This document shows positions 1 to 6,653 of a DNA stretch of 14,407 nt, piece after piece. The notes beneath the pieces are model-generated. The model was not told the origin of the DNA and did no database searches. It saw only the letters and a program-made list of their open reading frames with translations. The DNA is taken from assembly GCA_017547265.1 (NCBI GenBank), contig JAFYQC010000303.1:1-14407 (forward strand). The letters are read 5' to 3'. The position numbers were made by a program, and so were the translations under genes. Numbering within the stretch: the stretch's first letter is position 1; each line of letters begins with the position of its first letter. Source of the stretch: Kiritimatiellia bacterium. GTDB lineage: Bacteria > Verrucomicrobiota > Kiritimatiellia > RFP12 > UBA1067.

Positions 1-384
1 GTGCTTGTCTTCATCACGAACGACAGCTGGTTTTCCGATTCTGTCGAGGCCGAGCAGCACGCCTGGCAGTCGGTCGCGCGCGCCATCGAGACTGGTCTTG
101 CAGTCGTGCGCGTTGGGAACTCTGGCGTAACGGGGACTATCACCAACGACGGCAGGGCGAATTGGCTCGCTGATGCGACAGGGCGGCCGCTCGTCGATGT
201 GCGCGGCACTATGTGCGACAGGGTGGAGGTTCTATGCCCGCCATGCCCTACGATGCGCCCTATGACATTTTATTGCCTTTTTGGCGACATACCGCTCGCC
301 GTCTCATTTGCACTTCTCATCGTATCGATGGTTTTGGTAAAATATAGGAACACCTATGAAAAACGAAGATACCTGTCCATGTAA
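1..384 (+). CDS. lnt: Apolipoprotein N-acyltransferase, C-terminal fragment
   Basis: The gene is cut by the left edge of the window, so the GTG at base 1 is probably internal. Lnt transfers an acyl chain from a phospholipid to the N-terminal cysteine of lipoproteins in the inner membrane. The visible 127 residues match the end of its nitrilase-like domain: [11 protein letters not shown], then QH, then [19 protein letters not shown], as in the family pattern NDAWF..S...QH...R..E....R..N.G. A final hydrophobic segment (about residues 95-112, [17 protein letters not shown]) followed by basic residues fits the last membrane helix. The catalytic cysteine would lie upstream, outside the window. The 3' end overlaps the next gene by 29 bases. 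Identification is by recalled family motifs. Confidence 0.85.
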   Translation: MLVFITNDSWFSDSVEAEQHAWQSVARAIETGLAVVRVGNSGVTGTITNDGRANWLADATGRPLVDVRGTMCDRVEVLCPPCPTMRPMTFYCLFGDIPLAVSFALLIVSMVLVKYRNTYEKRRYLSM

Positions 385-859
385 GAGCGGCAAGACCTTT
401 GGGGAATGCTGCGGTCCTATCATTTCCGGCGAAAAGAAAGCCGAGACTCCCGAGGCGCTTATGCGCGCGCGGTATTCGTCATATGTCACCGGCGATGTGC
501 TGTTTTTGAAGTCCAGTGCCACCGAGGAAGTCCAGGCCGAGTTCGACGAGGCCGCTTCCAAGGCGTGGTCTGCGGCTGCCGAATGGCACGGCCTTGAGAT
601 CATATCTACCGAGAAGGGCGGCCCGAAGGACGACGAGGGCATTGTCGAGTTTCGTGCCCTCTATACCGCGAATGGCGAATTCTGCAACCACCACGAAGTC
701 TCGAAGTTCGTGCGTCAGGGCAATGAGTGGAAGTTCGCGGACGGCGAGCTCGTGGGCGAGACGCCTACGGTGCGCGAGGAGCCGAAGATCGGCCGCAACG
801 ACCCGTGTCCGTGCGGCTCCGGCAAGAAGTACAAGAAGTGCTGCGGCAAGGGCTCGTGA
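356..859 (+). CDS. ychJ: YchJ-family protein with SEC-C zinc-binding motifs at both ends
   Basis: This 167-residue protein has the layout of the YchJ (UPF0225) family. An N-terminal SEC-C motif has C7, C9, C18 and C19 ([15 protein letters not shown]). A middle part (about 30-135, [14 protein letters not shown] onward) resembles the NTF2-like YchJ middle domain. A second SEC-C motif has C151, C153, C162 and C163 ([17 protein letters not shown]). SEC-C motifs bind zinc and in SecA contact SecB and ribosomes; the cellular role of YchJ is not established. The start is ATG 356 with AGGA at 346-349. The gene begins inside the end of lnt, and its TGA stop at 857-859 is one base before the next start, so translation is probably coupled through the run. 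Confidence 0.92.
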   Translation: MKNEDTCPCKSGKTFGECCGPIISGEKKAETPEALMRARYSSYVTGDVLFLKSSATEEVQAEFDEAASKAWSAAAEWHGLEIISTEKGGPKDDEGIVEFRALYTANGEFCNHHEVSKFVRQGNEWKFADGELVGETPTVREEPKIGRNDPCPCGSGKKYKKCCGKGS

Positions 860-860
860 T

Positions 861-1517
861 TTGAAGCCGGCGGCGTTTCTCTTCGATCTCGACGGAACCT
901 TGGTTGATACCGAGGCGCTCTGGACTAAAGCTATAGTCGATTTCGTCGTATCCCACGGCGGGAAGACGACGTACGAGGAGATCCTGCCGTCCGTTATCGG
1001 GCGCAACTGGCTTGACATCGACCGTTCTCTGCACGACAGGTTCCCCGAAATCGGGGAGTCGTCGCCAATGGAGGATGCCGTGGAGCTTCGCAGGTTCTAC
1101 GACGCATACGCGACCAATCCGTCGTCCATGCGAATAGAGGGGTCGATAGCGTTTTTCCGCGCTGTCTCAAAGGTTGCGCCGTGCGCGATAGTCTCTGGCT
1201 CGCCGCACGACGATGTTGTCGCCGCCGCGAAACTATGCGGCATAGACGACTGCCTCTCGCTCGTCCTCGGTGCGGGAGAGTACGAAGCTGGCAAGCCCAG
1301 CCCTAGCGGCTTCTTAAAAGCGGCAGAGCTCCTCAAGGTCGCGCCGGCGGACTGTGTCGTCGTAGAGGATTCGACTGTCGGCGTGAAGGCGGGCGTTGCC
1401 GCCGGCATGAAAGTTATTGCGCTTGATCGTGCGGCGCTTGTGCCGCAGACCTTCAAGGGCGAGACGTGGAGAGTTAAGGATCTTTCGGAGATCGACGTCG
1501 GAAAGGAGTTTTCATGA
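861..1517 (+). CDS. HAD-superfamily phosphatase (beta-phosphoglucomutase-like subfamily)
   Basis: The 218-residue protein carries all four HAD motifs: motif I FDLDGT with nucleophile D9 and acid/base D11, motif II S112 in IVSGS, motif III K145 in GKPSP, and motif IV E169-D170 in [12 protein letters not shown]. The helical region after motif I fits the type I cap of beta-phosphoglucomutase, phosphoglycolate phosphatase and YcjU-like enzymes. It is a Mg-dependent soluble enzyme acting on a small phosphorylated metabolite; the substrate cannot be read from sequence. The frame is open much further upstream, but the earlier part is a shadow of ychJ. I chose TTG 861 because it lies just before motif I, one base after the ychJ stop, with AAGGG at 848-852. 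The stop overlaps the next ATG (ATGA). Confidence 0.9.
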   Translation: MKPAAFLFDLDGTLVDTEALWTKAIVDFVVSHGGKTTYEEILPSVIGRNWLDIDRSLHDRFPEIGESSPMEDAVELRRFYDAYATNPSSMRIEGSIAFFRAVSKVAPCAIVSGSPHDDVVAAAKLCGIDDCLSLVLGAGEYEAGKPSPSGFLKAAELLKVAPADCVVVEDSTVGVKAGVAAGMKVIALDRAALVPQTFKGETWRVKDLSEIDVGKEFS

Positions 1518-2044
1518 GCTCGAATCCCGACTACGACCGCTGGTACGCAGCGCGAAAGGTTCGCATACTCCTTTCGCCGTCGCACCGTCTCGAGACGTTC
1601 GGCAACACGCTCGTCAACTACCACCTCATTTCCGAGCTTGACGACCATCCGGGGAAAATCCGCGTCCGCGAAGGGCGTCTCGAGGCGCATCAACCGCTCG
1701 TCATCGCCCCGCACTTTTCCGAAGTCGTGACCGAGGGCTTCAGCGACGAGGCGAAGGCATACGTCGAATGGCTCAAGGCGAACGAGGAGAGCATGAGGAT
1801 ACTCCGCTACGGATATTGCCTTAAGACAGATAACTTTTCCGAGCAGATCATCACCGATTCACTTGCCGCCGTCACGGAGCGCGTGAAGAGCGAAGTCGTG
1901 GCGTCCCGCGACGGATTTGCCGCGGTGTTGCAGGGCGTTGACGAGCCGTGGGATGTCGCGCTTGTCGAGCTGTGGCGGCGCGAGGTGGACAAGAGCTTTT
2001 CACAGAACGTCAAGGAGCTCGACGAAAACGGGAAGCTGTTTTAG
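1514..2044 (+). CDS. Conserved-looking protein of unknown function
   Basis: A 176-residue soluble, charged protein with no signal peptide or membrane segment. It is clearly a gene: ATG 1514 overlaps the HAD stop by four bases and has a strong ribosome-binding site (AAAGGAG, 1502-1508). The N-terminal half (DRWYAARKVRILLSPSHRL, then ETFGNTLVNYHLISELD, then IRVREGRLEAHQPLVIAP) looks like a conserved core of the kind seen in short PVC proteins, but I cannot name a family or function. The C-terminal half is helical and rich in Glu, Lys and Val. Its TAG stop is also the start of a heptamer repeat array. Position suggests co-expression with the HAD phosphatase. Confidence 0.85.
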   Translation: MSSNPDYDRWYAARKVRILLSPSHRLETFGNTLVNYHLISELDDHPGKIRVREGRLEAHQPLVIAPHFSEVVTEGFSDEAKAYVEWLKANEESMRILRYGYCLKTDNFSEQIITDSLAAVTERVKSEVVASRDGFAAVLQGVDEPWDVALVELWRREVDKSFSQNVKELDENGKLF

Positions 2045-2077
2045 TGATTAGTGGCTAGTGGCTAGTGATTAGTGACT
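2043..2077 (+). repeat. Heptamer tandem array AGTGNNT, five units
   Basis: Five consecutive 7-bp units of the form AGTGNNT (variants AGTGATT, AGTGGCT, AGTGACT) run from 2043 to 2077. The TAG stop of the upstream gene (2042-2044) merges into the first unit. The array has stop codons in all three forward frames and ends nine bases before the ribosome-binding site of parA. Its function is unknown; it may be a dispersed intergenic repeat or slippage-generated spacer. Confidence 0.85.
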
Positions 2078-2098
2078 AGAGAAACGGAGGAGAGGATC

Positions 2099-2974
2099 AT
2101 GGAAAGAAGAACGAAGATAATTGCAATCGCAAACCAGAAGGGCGGTGTCGGCAAGACGACGACTGTCGTTAATCTCGCGGCGGCACTTTCGGCCAGGAAG
2201 CGCACTGTGCTCGTGGTTGACCTCGATCCGCAAGCGCACGCTACGCTTGGCCTTGGGCTTGAGAAATGCCCTGGCGTCTCTCTTTATCCGGTCCTTCTCG
2301 GCGAGAAGCAGATAGCCGACGTCATCCAGCCCACCAAGTGGAGCTGCCTAAACGTGATTCCCTCCGAGGTCGATCTCGCTGGCGCTGAGCTCGAACTTTC
2401 CATGCGCGACGACCGGCTTGAGATCATCAGGAACGCGCTCGCGCCCGTGAAGGAGTCAGGCGCGTTCGACTACATCATCCTCGACTGCCCGCCGTCTCTT
2501 GGCATAGTGATGACGAGCTCGCTTGTCGCGTCTGACGGCGTTCTAATCCCGATCCAGGCAGAGTTCCTCGCAATGGACGGTCTAGCCCTCATTACGGGCT
2601 CCATAGAGAGAATTCGTTCTGCCGCGAATCCCGCTCTCGAGCTAAACGGCATCGTCTTCACGATGGTGAATTCCGTCGCCAAGCTGACGCAAGACGTCAT
2701 CAACGAGGTCAGGGGGCATTTCGGCGACAAGGTCTACGAGACTCTTATTCCCCGCAACGTTCGCGTCTCAGAGGCGCCGTCTATGGGAACGCCCGTCGTA
2801 TTCCTCGATCCGCGTTCCAAGGGCGCAGAGTCATACAAGGCCTTTGCGTGGGAGTTTATGGCAAAGAACCCGACGCGCTTTGATACAGCTCCGGCAAAGG
2901 CTCCAAGCTCCAATGTCGAGCAGCCGGGTGCAGACGCACAGCAGACAACAAGCGATGCTCCTGCCAACTCATAA
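2099..2974 (+). CDS. parA: ParA/Soj-type chromosome-partitioning ATPase (orphan, no adjacent parB)
   Basis: A 291-residue MinD/ParA-family ATPase. It has the deviant Walker A KGGVGKTT (residues 14-21, signature lysine K14), Walker A' VLVVDLDPQ (37-45), Walker B YIILDCPPSLG (125-135), and the Soj-like C-terminal stretch VSEAPSMGTPV then SKGAESYKAFAWEF. Family members bind DNA non-specifically as ATP dimers and move ParB-parS complexes or other cargo. A low-complexity tail rich in Ala, Pro, Ser and Gln (about 262-291) extends beyond the usual end. An in-frame GTG at 2072 is possible, but ATG 2099 has GGAGG at 2086-2090 and starts at the usual family N-terminus. No parB or parS is visible; the downstream gene is a glycosyltransferase. 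Heptamer arrays flank the gene on both sides. Confidence 0.95.
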   Translation: MERRTKIIAIANQKGGVGKTTTVVNLAAALSARKRTVLVVDLDPQAHATLGLGLEKCPGVSLYPVLLGEKQIADVIQPTKWSCLNVIPSEVDLAGAELELSMRDDRLEIIRNALAPVKESGAFDYIILDCPPSLGIVMTSSLVASDGVLIPIQAEFLAMDGLALITGSIERIRSAANPALELNGIVFTMVNSVAKLTQDVINEVRGHFGDKVYETLIPRNVRVSEAPSMGTPVVFLDPRSKGAESYKAFAWEFMAKNPTRFDTAPAKAPSSNVEQPGADAQQTTSDAPANS

Positions 2975-3000
2975 CTCTCAACTCATCCACTCTTAACTTC
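2966..3000 (+). repeat. Degenerate heptamer array, AACTCNN type, five units
   Basis: A 7-bp period runs from 2966 to 3000: AACTCAT, AACTCTC and AACTCAT are clear, and two further units are degenerate. The TAA stop of parA (2972-2974) falls at the junction of the first two units. The array fills essentially the whole gap to the glycosyltransferase ATG at 3003 and leaves no recognisable Shine-Dalgarno sequence. It is a different sequence from the array upstream of parA but has the same period. Confidence 0.7.
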
Positions 3001-3002
3001 CC

Positions 3003-3845
3003 ATGACGCTCTCCGTCGTCATCACCACGCGGAACGAAGCTGCGAACATTGCGAACTGCATTCGCGCGTTCGACGGTTTCCGCGATGATGTCGAAATTAT
3101 TGTCGTCGACAACGGCTCTACGGACGATACGAAGGGGATTGCAGCGTCGCTTGGCGCGAAGGTTTTGGACAAGGGGCCTGAGCGCAGCGCCCAGCGGAAT
3201 CTCGGCTGGCGTACTGCCGTTGCGCCGTGGGTCGTGATACTCGACGCCGACATGATTCTGCCGCGCGAGACGATAGAGGAGTTGCTTGCCTGCGCTTCAC
3301 GCGGCGACGGAATCGCCGCCTACTGGATTCCCGAGGTTCGAACCGGTGAGGGAATCCGCGTCAAGGCGCGCAATTTTGAGCGATCCTTTTACGACGGCAC
3401 TTGCATAGACGCGCTTCGTCTTTTCTCGAAGGAAATCCTTGAAAAGACAGGTGGCTATGACGAGAACCTGATAGCGGGCCCGGAGGATTGGGAACTCGAT
3501 ATCCGTGTTCTCGAGACAGGCGCGAAGTGCGAGGTCCTTAAGAACCATTTGATACACAACGAGAAGCGCCTGACGCTCAAGAGGATGCTTGAGAAGAAGG
3601 CGTACTACACCAAGAGCTTTGCCGCATACCAGGCGAAGTGGAAGGGGCATCCCGCGGTAAAGAGGCAGTTCTCGCCGTGGTATCGCTTCGTCGGAGTGTT
3701 TGTCGAGAAGGGGAAGTGGAAGCGCCTCCTTCGCCACCCAATTCTCGCATGTGTAATGTACTTCGAAAGATTTGCCGTAGGGGTTGTCTATCTAAAAAAC
3801 AAAGGAGCTATGGAGCGAGTGGGCGAAGCGGAACGAACGCAGTAG
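3003..3845 (+). CDS. Family 2 glycosyltransferase (GT-A fold)
   Basis: This 280-residue protein starts with the GT2 opening LSVVITTRNEAANI. It has the nucleotide-binding acidic motif VVDNGSTDD (34-42), the DAD metal-binding motif (81-83, in VVILDADMILP), and the GPEDWEL acceptor/catalytic-base motif (159-165), followed by H185. It should transfer a sugar from a nucleotide-sugar donor onto a cell-surface glycan or lipid carrier; donor and acceptor cannot be inferred. The C-terminus is basic and aromatic (about 222-265) without a convincing transmembrane helix. The start at 3003 is fixed by an in-frame TAA at 2994, yet no Shine-Dalgarno is present. Residues 267-280 and the TAG stop are encoded by the first copy of a 52-bp repeat, so the natural C-terminus may have been replaced. 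Confidence 0.93.
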   Translation: MTLSVVITTRNEAANIANCIRAFDGFRDDVEIIVVDNGSTDDTKGIAASLGAKVLDKGPERSAQRNLGWRTAVAPWVVILDADMILPRETIEELLACASRGDGIAAYWIPEVRTGEGIRVKARNFERSFYDGTCIDALRLFSKEILEKTGGYDENLIAGPEDWELDIRVLETGAKCEVLKNHLIHNEKRLTLKRMLEKKAYYTKSFAAYQAKWKGHPAVKRQFSPWYRFVGVFVEKGKWKRLLRHPILACVMYFERFAVGVVYLKNKGAMERVGEAERTQ

Positions 3846-3915
3846 CGACCACTTGCTTAGATAAAAGGAGCTATGGAGCGAGTGAGCGAAGCGGAACGAA
3901 CGCAGTAGCGACCAC
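3801..3915 (+). repeat. Pair of 52-bp near-identical direct repeats
   Basis: Copies at 3801-3852 and 3864-3915 differ at one position (GTGGGCGAAG versus GTGAGCGAAG). They start with AAAGGAGCTATGGAGCGAG, end with CGCAGTAGCGACCAC, and are separated by 11 bases, giving a 63-bp period. Copy 1 lies inside the end of the glycosyltransferase gene and supplies its stop codon. Copy 2 lies in the gap before the dehydrogenase. GCTA and TAGC near the two ends can pair. It is probably one insertion of a dispersed intergenic repeat that duplicated locally; other genomic copies cannot be seen from here. Confidence 0.95.
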
Positions 3916-4030
3916 CATTATGGCTGATGGAACATACGAACGGCGAGGCCCGCGCGAAGCGGAGCTAAAGCATTTTCAGCGCCTCATCGACGAGCAGCGC
4001 GGCAAAACCACACCAAGAAAGGAAAGTGAC
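3846..4030 (+). other. 185-bp spacer between glycosyltransferase and polyamine genes
   Basis: The first 70 bases hold the end of repeat copy 1 and all of copy 2. The remainder (3920-4030) is open in the frame of the next gene from an ATG at 3920 and would add 37 hydrophilic residues (beginning MADGTYERRGPREAEL). No Shine-Dalgarno precedes that ATG, and the added peptide lies before a complete Rossmann-fold N-terminus, so I treat it as untranslated spacer. I see no clear promoter or terminator here. Confidence 0.5.
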
Positions 4031-5332
4031 ATGGCGAAAAAAGTGATGCTCATTGGCGCCGGCGGAGTTGCCGGAGTTGCGGCCGCGAAGATGGCCCAGA
4101 ACCCTGACGTGTTCGGCGAGATCCTGATCGCTTCGCGCACGCAGTCGCGCTGCGACGCCATCAAGGCGGACGTCGACCGTCGTGCGGCCGAGGGGAAGGG
4201 CGCATGGGCAAAGGCGGCAAAGTCTCCTGCGAAGATCACGACCGCGCAGATCGACGCGATGGATGTGCCGCGCCTTACCGCTCTCATCAAGGAGTTCAAG
4301 CCCTACCTCGTGATGAACATCGCGCTTCCATACCAGGATCTCGCGATCATGGACGCGTGTCTCGCGGCTGGCGTCAGCTACTTGGACACCGCCAACTACG
4401 AGCCGCCGGACGAGGCGCACTTCGAGTATTCCTGGCAGTGGGCGTACCGCGAGAAGTTTGAGAAGGCGGGAATTACGGCGATCCTTGGCTGCGGCTTCGA
4501 CCCCGGCGTAACGCAGGTGTTCTCCGCCTACGCCCAGAAGCACTACTTTGACACGATTGAGACGCTCGACATCCTCGACTGCAACGGTGGCGACCATGGC
4601 TATCCGTTTGCGACGAACTTCAACCCCGAGATTAACATCCGCGAAGTCGCCGCGAAGGGGTCCTACTGGGTTGCTGATCCTAAGGACGATAAACCCGAGG
4701 TCGCCGTCGAGAACAAGAAGGCGTTCGACAAGGGCTATTGGGTCGAGACGGCACCGATGGCGATTAAGCGCGAGTATGTCTTTGACCAGGTCGGCAAGAA
4801 GGACATGTATCTTCTCCACCACGAGGAGCTCGAGTCCTTGGGCTGCAACCTGAAGGGCATCAAGCGAATCCGCTTCTTCATGACTTTCGGTCAGAGCTAC
4901 CTCACGCACCTTAAGTGCCTTGAGAATGTTGGACTTACGCGTATCGACCCGATTGACTTCAAGGGACAGAAGATTGTCCCTATCGAGTTCTTGAAGGCGC
5001 TCCTTCCCGACCCCGCGTCTCTCGGCCCTCGCACTAAGGGCAAGACGAACATCGGCTGCATCTTCCACGGCGAGAAGGACGGCAAGCCGGTCGACTACTA
5101 CGTGTACAATGTCTGCGATCATCAGGAGTGCTACGCCGAGGTGGGTTCGCAGGCGATTAGCTACACGACTGGCGTTCCCGCGATGATTGGTGCCAAGATG
5201 TTCCTCGAGGGCAAGTGGGCTACAAAGGGCGTCCACACATGCGAGGAGTTCGACCCCGATCCGTTCATGGCCGAGCTCAATGTTCAAGGGCTTCCGTGGC
5301 AGGAGACATTCGATCCCGTCAAAGTGGATTAA
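4031..5332 (+). CDS. Carboxynorspermidine/carboxyspermidine dehydrogenase (saccharopine dehydrogenase-like)
   Basis: A 433-residue enzyme of the saccharopine dehydrogenase-like family. It has the Rossmann motif VMLIGAGGVAG near the N-terminus (G9, G11, G12), then PYLVMNIALPYQDL (91-104), YLDTANYE (117-124) and GCGFDPGVT (153-161), all typical of the family. The neighbouring nspC identifies it as the partner enzyme. With NADPH it condenses L-aspartate semialdehyde with putrescine or diaminopropane to carboxyspermidine or carboxynorspermidine in the cytoplasm. ATG 4031 was chosen because AAAGGA lies at 4018-4023 and the Rossmann strand begins immediately. The TAA stop overlaps one of two TAACATT repeats. 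Substrate preference (putrescine or diaminopropane) cannot be told from the sequence. Confidence 0.9.
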   Translation: MAKKVMLIGAGGVAGVAAAKMAQNPDVFGEILIASRTQSRCDAIKADVDRRAAEGKGAWAKAAKSPAKITTAQIDAMDVPRLTALIKEFKPYLVMNIALPYQDLAIMDACLAAGVSYLDTANYEPPDEAHFEYSWQWAYREKFEKAGITAILGCGFDPGVTQVFSAYAQKHYFDTIETLDILDCNGGDHGYPFATNFNPEINIREVAAKGSYWVADPKDDKPEVAVENKKAFDKGYWVETAPMAIKREYVFDQVGKKDMYLLHHEELESLGCNLKGIKRIRFFMTFGQSYLTHLKCLENVGLTRIDPIDFKGQKIVPIEFLKALLPDPASLGPRTKGKTNIGCIFHGEKDGKPVDYYVYNVCDHQECYAEVGSQAISYTTGVPAMIGAKMFLEGKWATKGVHTCEEFDPDPFMAELNVQGLPWQETFDPVKVD

Positions 5333-5356
5333 CATTGGAGAACACTAACATTACAG
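5330..5356 (+). repeat. Two TAACATT direct repeats at the dehydrogenase stop
   Basis: TAACATT occurs at 5330-5336 and again at 5346-5352. The first copy contains the TAA stop of the dehydrogenase and overlaps the TTG proposed as start of the small peptide. Two copies of seven bases could be chance; it is listed because it repeats the pattern of repeats at stop codons. Confidence 0.4.
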
Positions 5357-5472
5357 AATTGTGGGGTAAATGCCTTGGCGGAATCCTTGGAATTCTGTCT
5401 GTGATAGTCCGCATTCTGTTGATTGGACTTGTTGTAGCCATTTTATTCCTGTTTGCACGGTTGGTTAAGTGA
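5335..5472 (+). CDS. Putative 45-residue membrane peptide inside the polyamine operon
   Basis: A short frame starts at TTG 5335, two bases after the dehydrogenase stop, and ends with TGA 5470-5472. That stop overlaps the GTG start of nspC by four bases (GTGA). The peptide has a polar head (LENTNITELWGKC, residues 1-13). Two hydrophobic stretches follow, GILGILSVIV (16-25) and ILLIGLVVAILFLFA (27-41), split by R26, and it ends RLVK. One membrane helix or a tight hairpin is likely. In favour are the complete fill of the gap, the coupled stop/start and the amphipathic design. Against are the non-ATG start with no clear Shine-Dalgarno and AT-richer codons than the neighbours. I recognise no family. 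It might act on polyamine transport or enzyme localisation, but that is speculation. Confidence 0.5.
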   Translation: MENTNITELWGKCLGGILGILSVIVRILLIGLVVAILFLFARLVK

Positions 5473-6614
5473 ATACGCCACGATACATCATTGACGAAGC
5501 GGCGCTTGTGCGCAACTTGGAGGTTCTTAAAAGCGTCTCCGAGCGTACAGGCGTTCGCATTCTCCTTGCCCAGAAGGCGTTTTCGTGTACTGCCGTATAT
5601 CCGTTGTGCGCTAAGTATCTCGCGGGCACGACGGCGAGTTCGCTTTTCGAGGCGAAGCACGGTCACGACAACTTCGGCGGCGAGACGCATGTCTTCGCGC
5701 CGGCGTTTATCCCCGAGGAGATGGATGAAATCTTGGGACTCGTCGACCACATCGTCTTCAATTCGCCGCGGCAGGTCGCGCTCTACGGAGAGATGGCACG
5801 CAAGCGCGGCGTCTCTGTTGGGCTCAGGGTAAATCCTGAAGTCTCTGTCGCGACGACGCCCGCATACGATCCTTGCCGCCCCTCGTCGCGGCTTGGCACG
5901 ACGCGCGCGGGGCTGGAGTCGTCGGAACTTTTCTTGGCCGCAAAGAACGCAAAGATCGCAAAGGTTGATGGTCTTCACTTCCATTGCCTTTGCGAGCAGG
6001 GGCTTGGCGAACTTAAGAAAGTCCTTGCCGGTTTCGAGGAGAAGTTCGGTGAATTCCTCCCGCAGATGAAGTGGGTGAACTTCGGCGGTGGACATCACAT
6101 CACGCGCGAGGATTACGATGTCGATGGTCTTGTTGCGCTCTTGAACGATTTCAAGGCGCGACACCCCAATCTTGTCGTCTATCTTGAACCTGGCGAGGCG
6201 ATTGCGCTCAATGCGGGAACGCTCGAGTCGCGCGTCCTCGAAATCCAGCCGAAGGGCGCGGACGGCATTTCCAACGCGATTCTCGACACGAGTGCGGCAT
6301 GCCACATGCCCGACGTCATCGAGATGCCATATACCCCGCCGCTCGTCGGCGCCGAGAAGGGGGGTGGCGGACCATACGCCTACCGTTTCGGCGGGCCGAC
6401 GTGCCTTGCGGGTGACGAGATAGGCGTCTATTCGTTCAAGCACAAGCTGTGCGAAGGCGACACGGTTGTCTTTGGCGACATGGTGATTTACACGATGGTG
6501 AAGAACAACACGTTCAACGGCCTCAATCTGCCCGATATAGTACTCCGCCATGTCGACGGAAGCGAAGAGCTCGTCCGCCGCTTCGGCTACTCCGACTTCG
6601 CCGGAAGACTTTAA
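5469..6614 (+). CDS. nspC: Carboxynorspermidine/carboxyspermidine decarboxylase
   Basis: A 381-residue PLP-dependent fold-III (alanine racemase-type) decarboxylase. It makes norspermidine or spermidine from the product of the upstream dehydrogenase. Visible landmarks are the PLP lysine K36 in LLAQKAFS, NPEVS (122-126), YDPCRPSSRLG (133-143), GLHFHCLCEQ (168-177), WVNFGGGHH (202-210), EPGEA (240-244), CLAGD (312-316) and YTMVKNNTFNG (341-351). Length is normal. GTG 5469 overlaps the stop of the small peptide and has no good Shine-Dalgarno, suggesting coupled translation. Between SRLG and GLHFH there is an apparent insertion coded by three GCAAAG units (LAAKNAKIAK). No S-adenosylmethionine-dependent spermidine synthase is present nearby, so this is probably the cell's route to spermidine or norspermidine. 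Confidence 0.95.
   Translation: MNTPRYIIDEAALVRNLEVLKSVSERTGVRILLAQKAFSCTAVYPLCAKYLAGTTASSLFEAKHGHDNFGGETHVFAPAFIPEEMDEILGLVDHIVFNSPRQVALYGEMARKRGVSVGLRVNPEVSVATTPAYDPCRPSSRLGTTRAGLESSELFLAAKNAKIAKVDGLHFHCLCEQGLGELKKVLAGFEEKFGEFLPQMKWVNFGGGHHITREDYDVDGLVALLNDFKARHPNLVVYLEPGEAIALNAGTLESRVLEIQPKGADGISNAILDTSAACHMPDVIEMPYTPPLVGAEKGGGGPYAYRFGGPTCLAGDEIGVYSFKHKLCEGDTVVFGDMVIYTMVKNNTFNGLNLPDIVLRHVDGSEELVRRFGYSDFAGRL
5939..5963 (+). repeat. Three GCAAAG units with 9-bp period inside nspC
   Basis: GCAAAG occurs at 5940-5945, 5949-5954 and 5958-5963, each preceded by C, with 9-bp spacing (CGCAAAGAA, CGCAAAGAT, CGCAAAG). The 9-bp period keeps frame and encodes AAKNAKIAK. It resembles the CGCAAAGNN dispersed repeats that are common between genes in some environmental bacteria, but here it is read as protein. 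Confidence 0.8.
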
Positions 6615-6653
6615 ACATTTTAAACATTAGAATTTAGGTCTTGTCTAATGTTT
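6610..6653 (+). repeat. TTTAAACAT duplication and inverted repeat after nspC (possible weak terminator)
   Basis: TTTAAACAT is directly repeated at 6610-6618 and 6619-6627; the nspC stop TAA (6612-6614) is inside the first copy. From 6622 a perfect 10-bp inverted repeat follows: AAACATTAGA (6622-6631) and TCTAATGTTT (6644-6653) with a 12-base loop. The stem is AT-rich and no T-run follows, so it is a poor intrinsic terminator on the plus strand. It could mark the end of the polyamine operon or be a Rho-dependent or RNA-processing element. Confidence 0.55.

Noticed and set aside
516..860. Upstream extension of the HAD phosphatase frame
   Set aside because: The translated stretch is Arg/Ser-rich shadow of ychJ; the HAD fold begins at 861, just after the ychJ stop.
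2043..3915. CRISPR array
   Set aside because: The repeats are either directly adjacent heptamers or a single pair with an 11-bp gap; there are no regular unique spacers and no cas genes.
3638..4030. Very long N-terminal extension of the dehydrogenase frame
   Set aside because: It overlaps the glycosyltransferase and passes through the 52-bp repeats; a good ribosome-binding site and the Rossmann start support 4031.
3965..5335. 456-codon open frame on the minus strand opposite the dehydrogenase
   Set aside because: It mirrors the codon bias of the plus-strand gene, has Leu/Arg/Val-rich composition with no recognisable motif, and lies opposite a confidently identified enzyme.
5319..6551. 410-codon open frame on the minus strand opposite nspC
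   Set aside because: Arg-rich shadow with no domain or ribosome-binding site; the plus-strand frame carries all nspC motifs.
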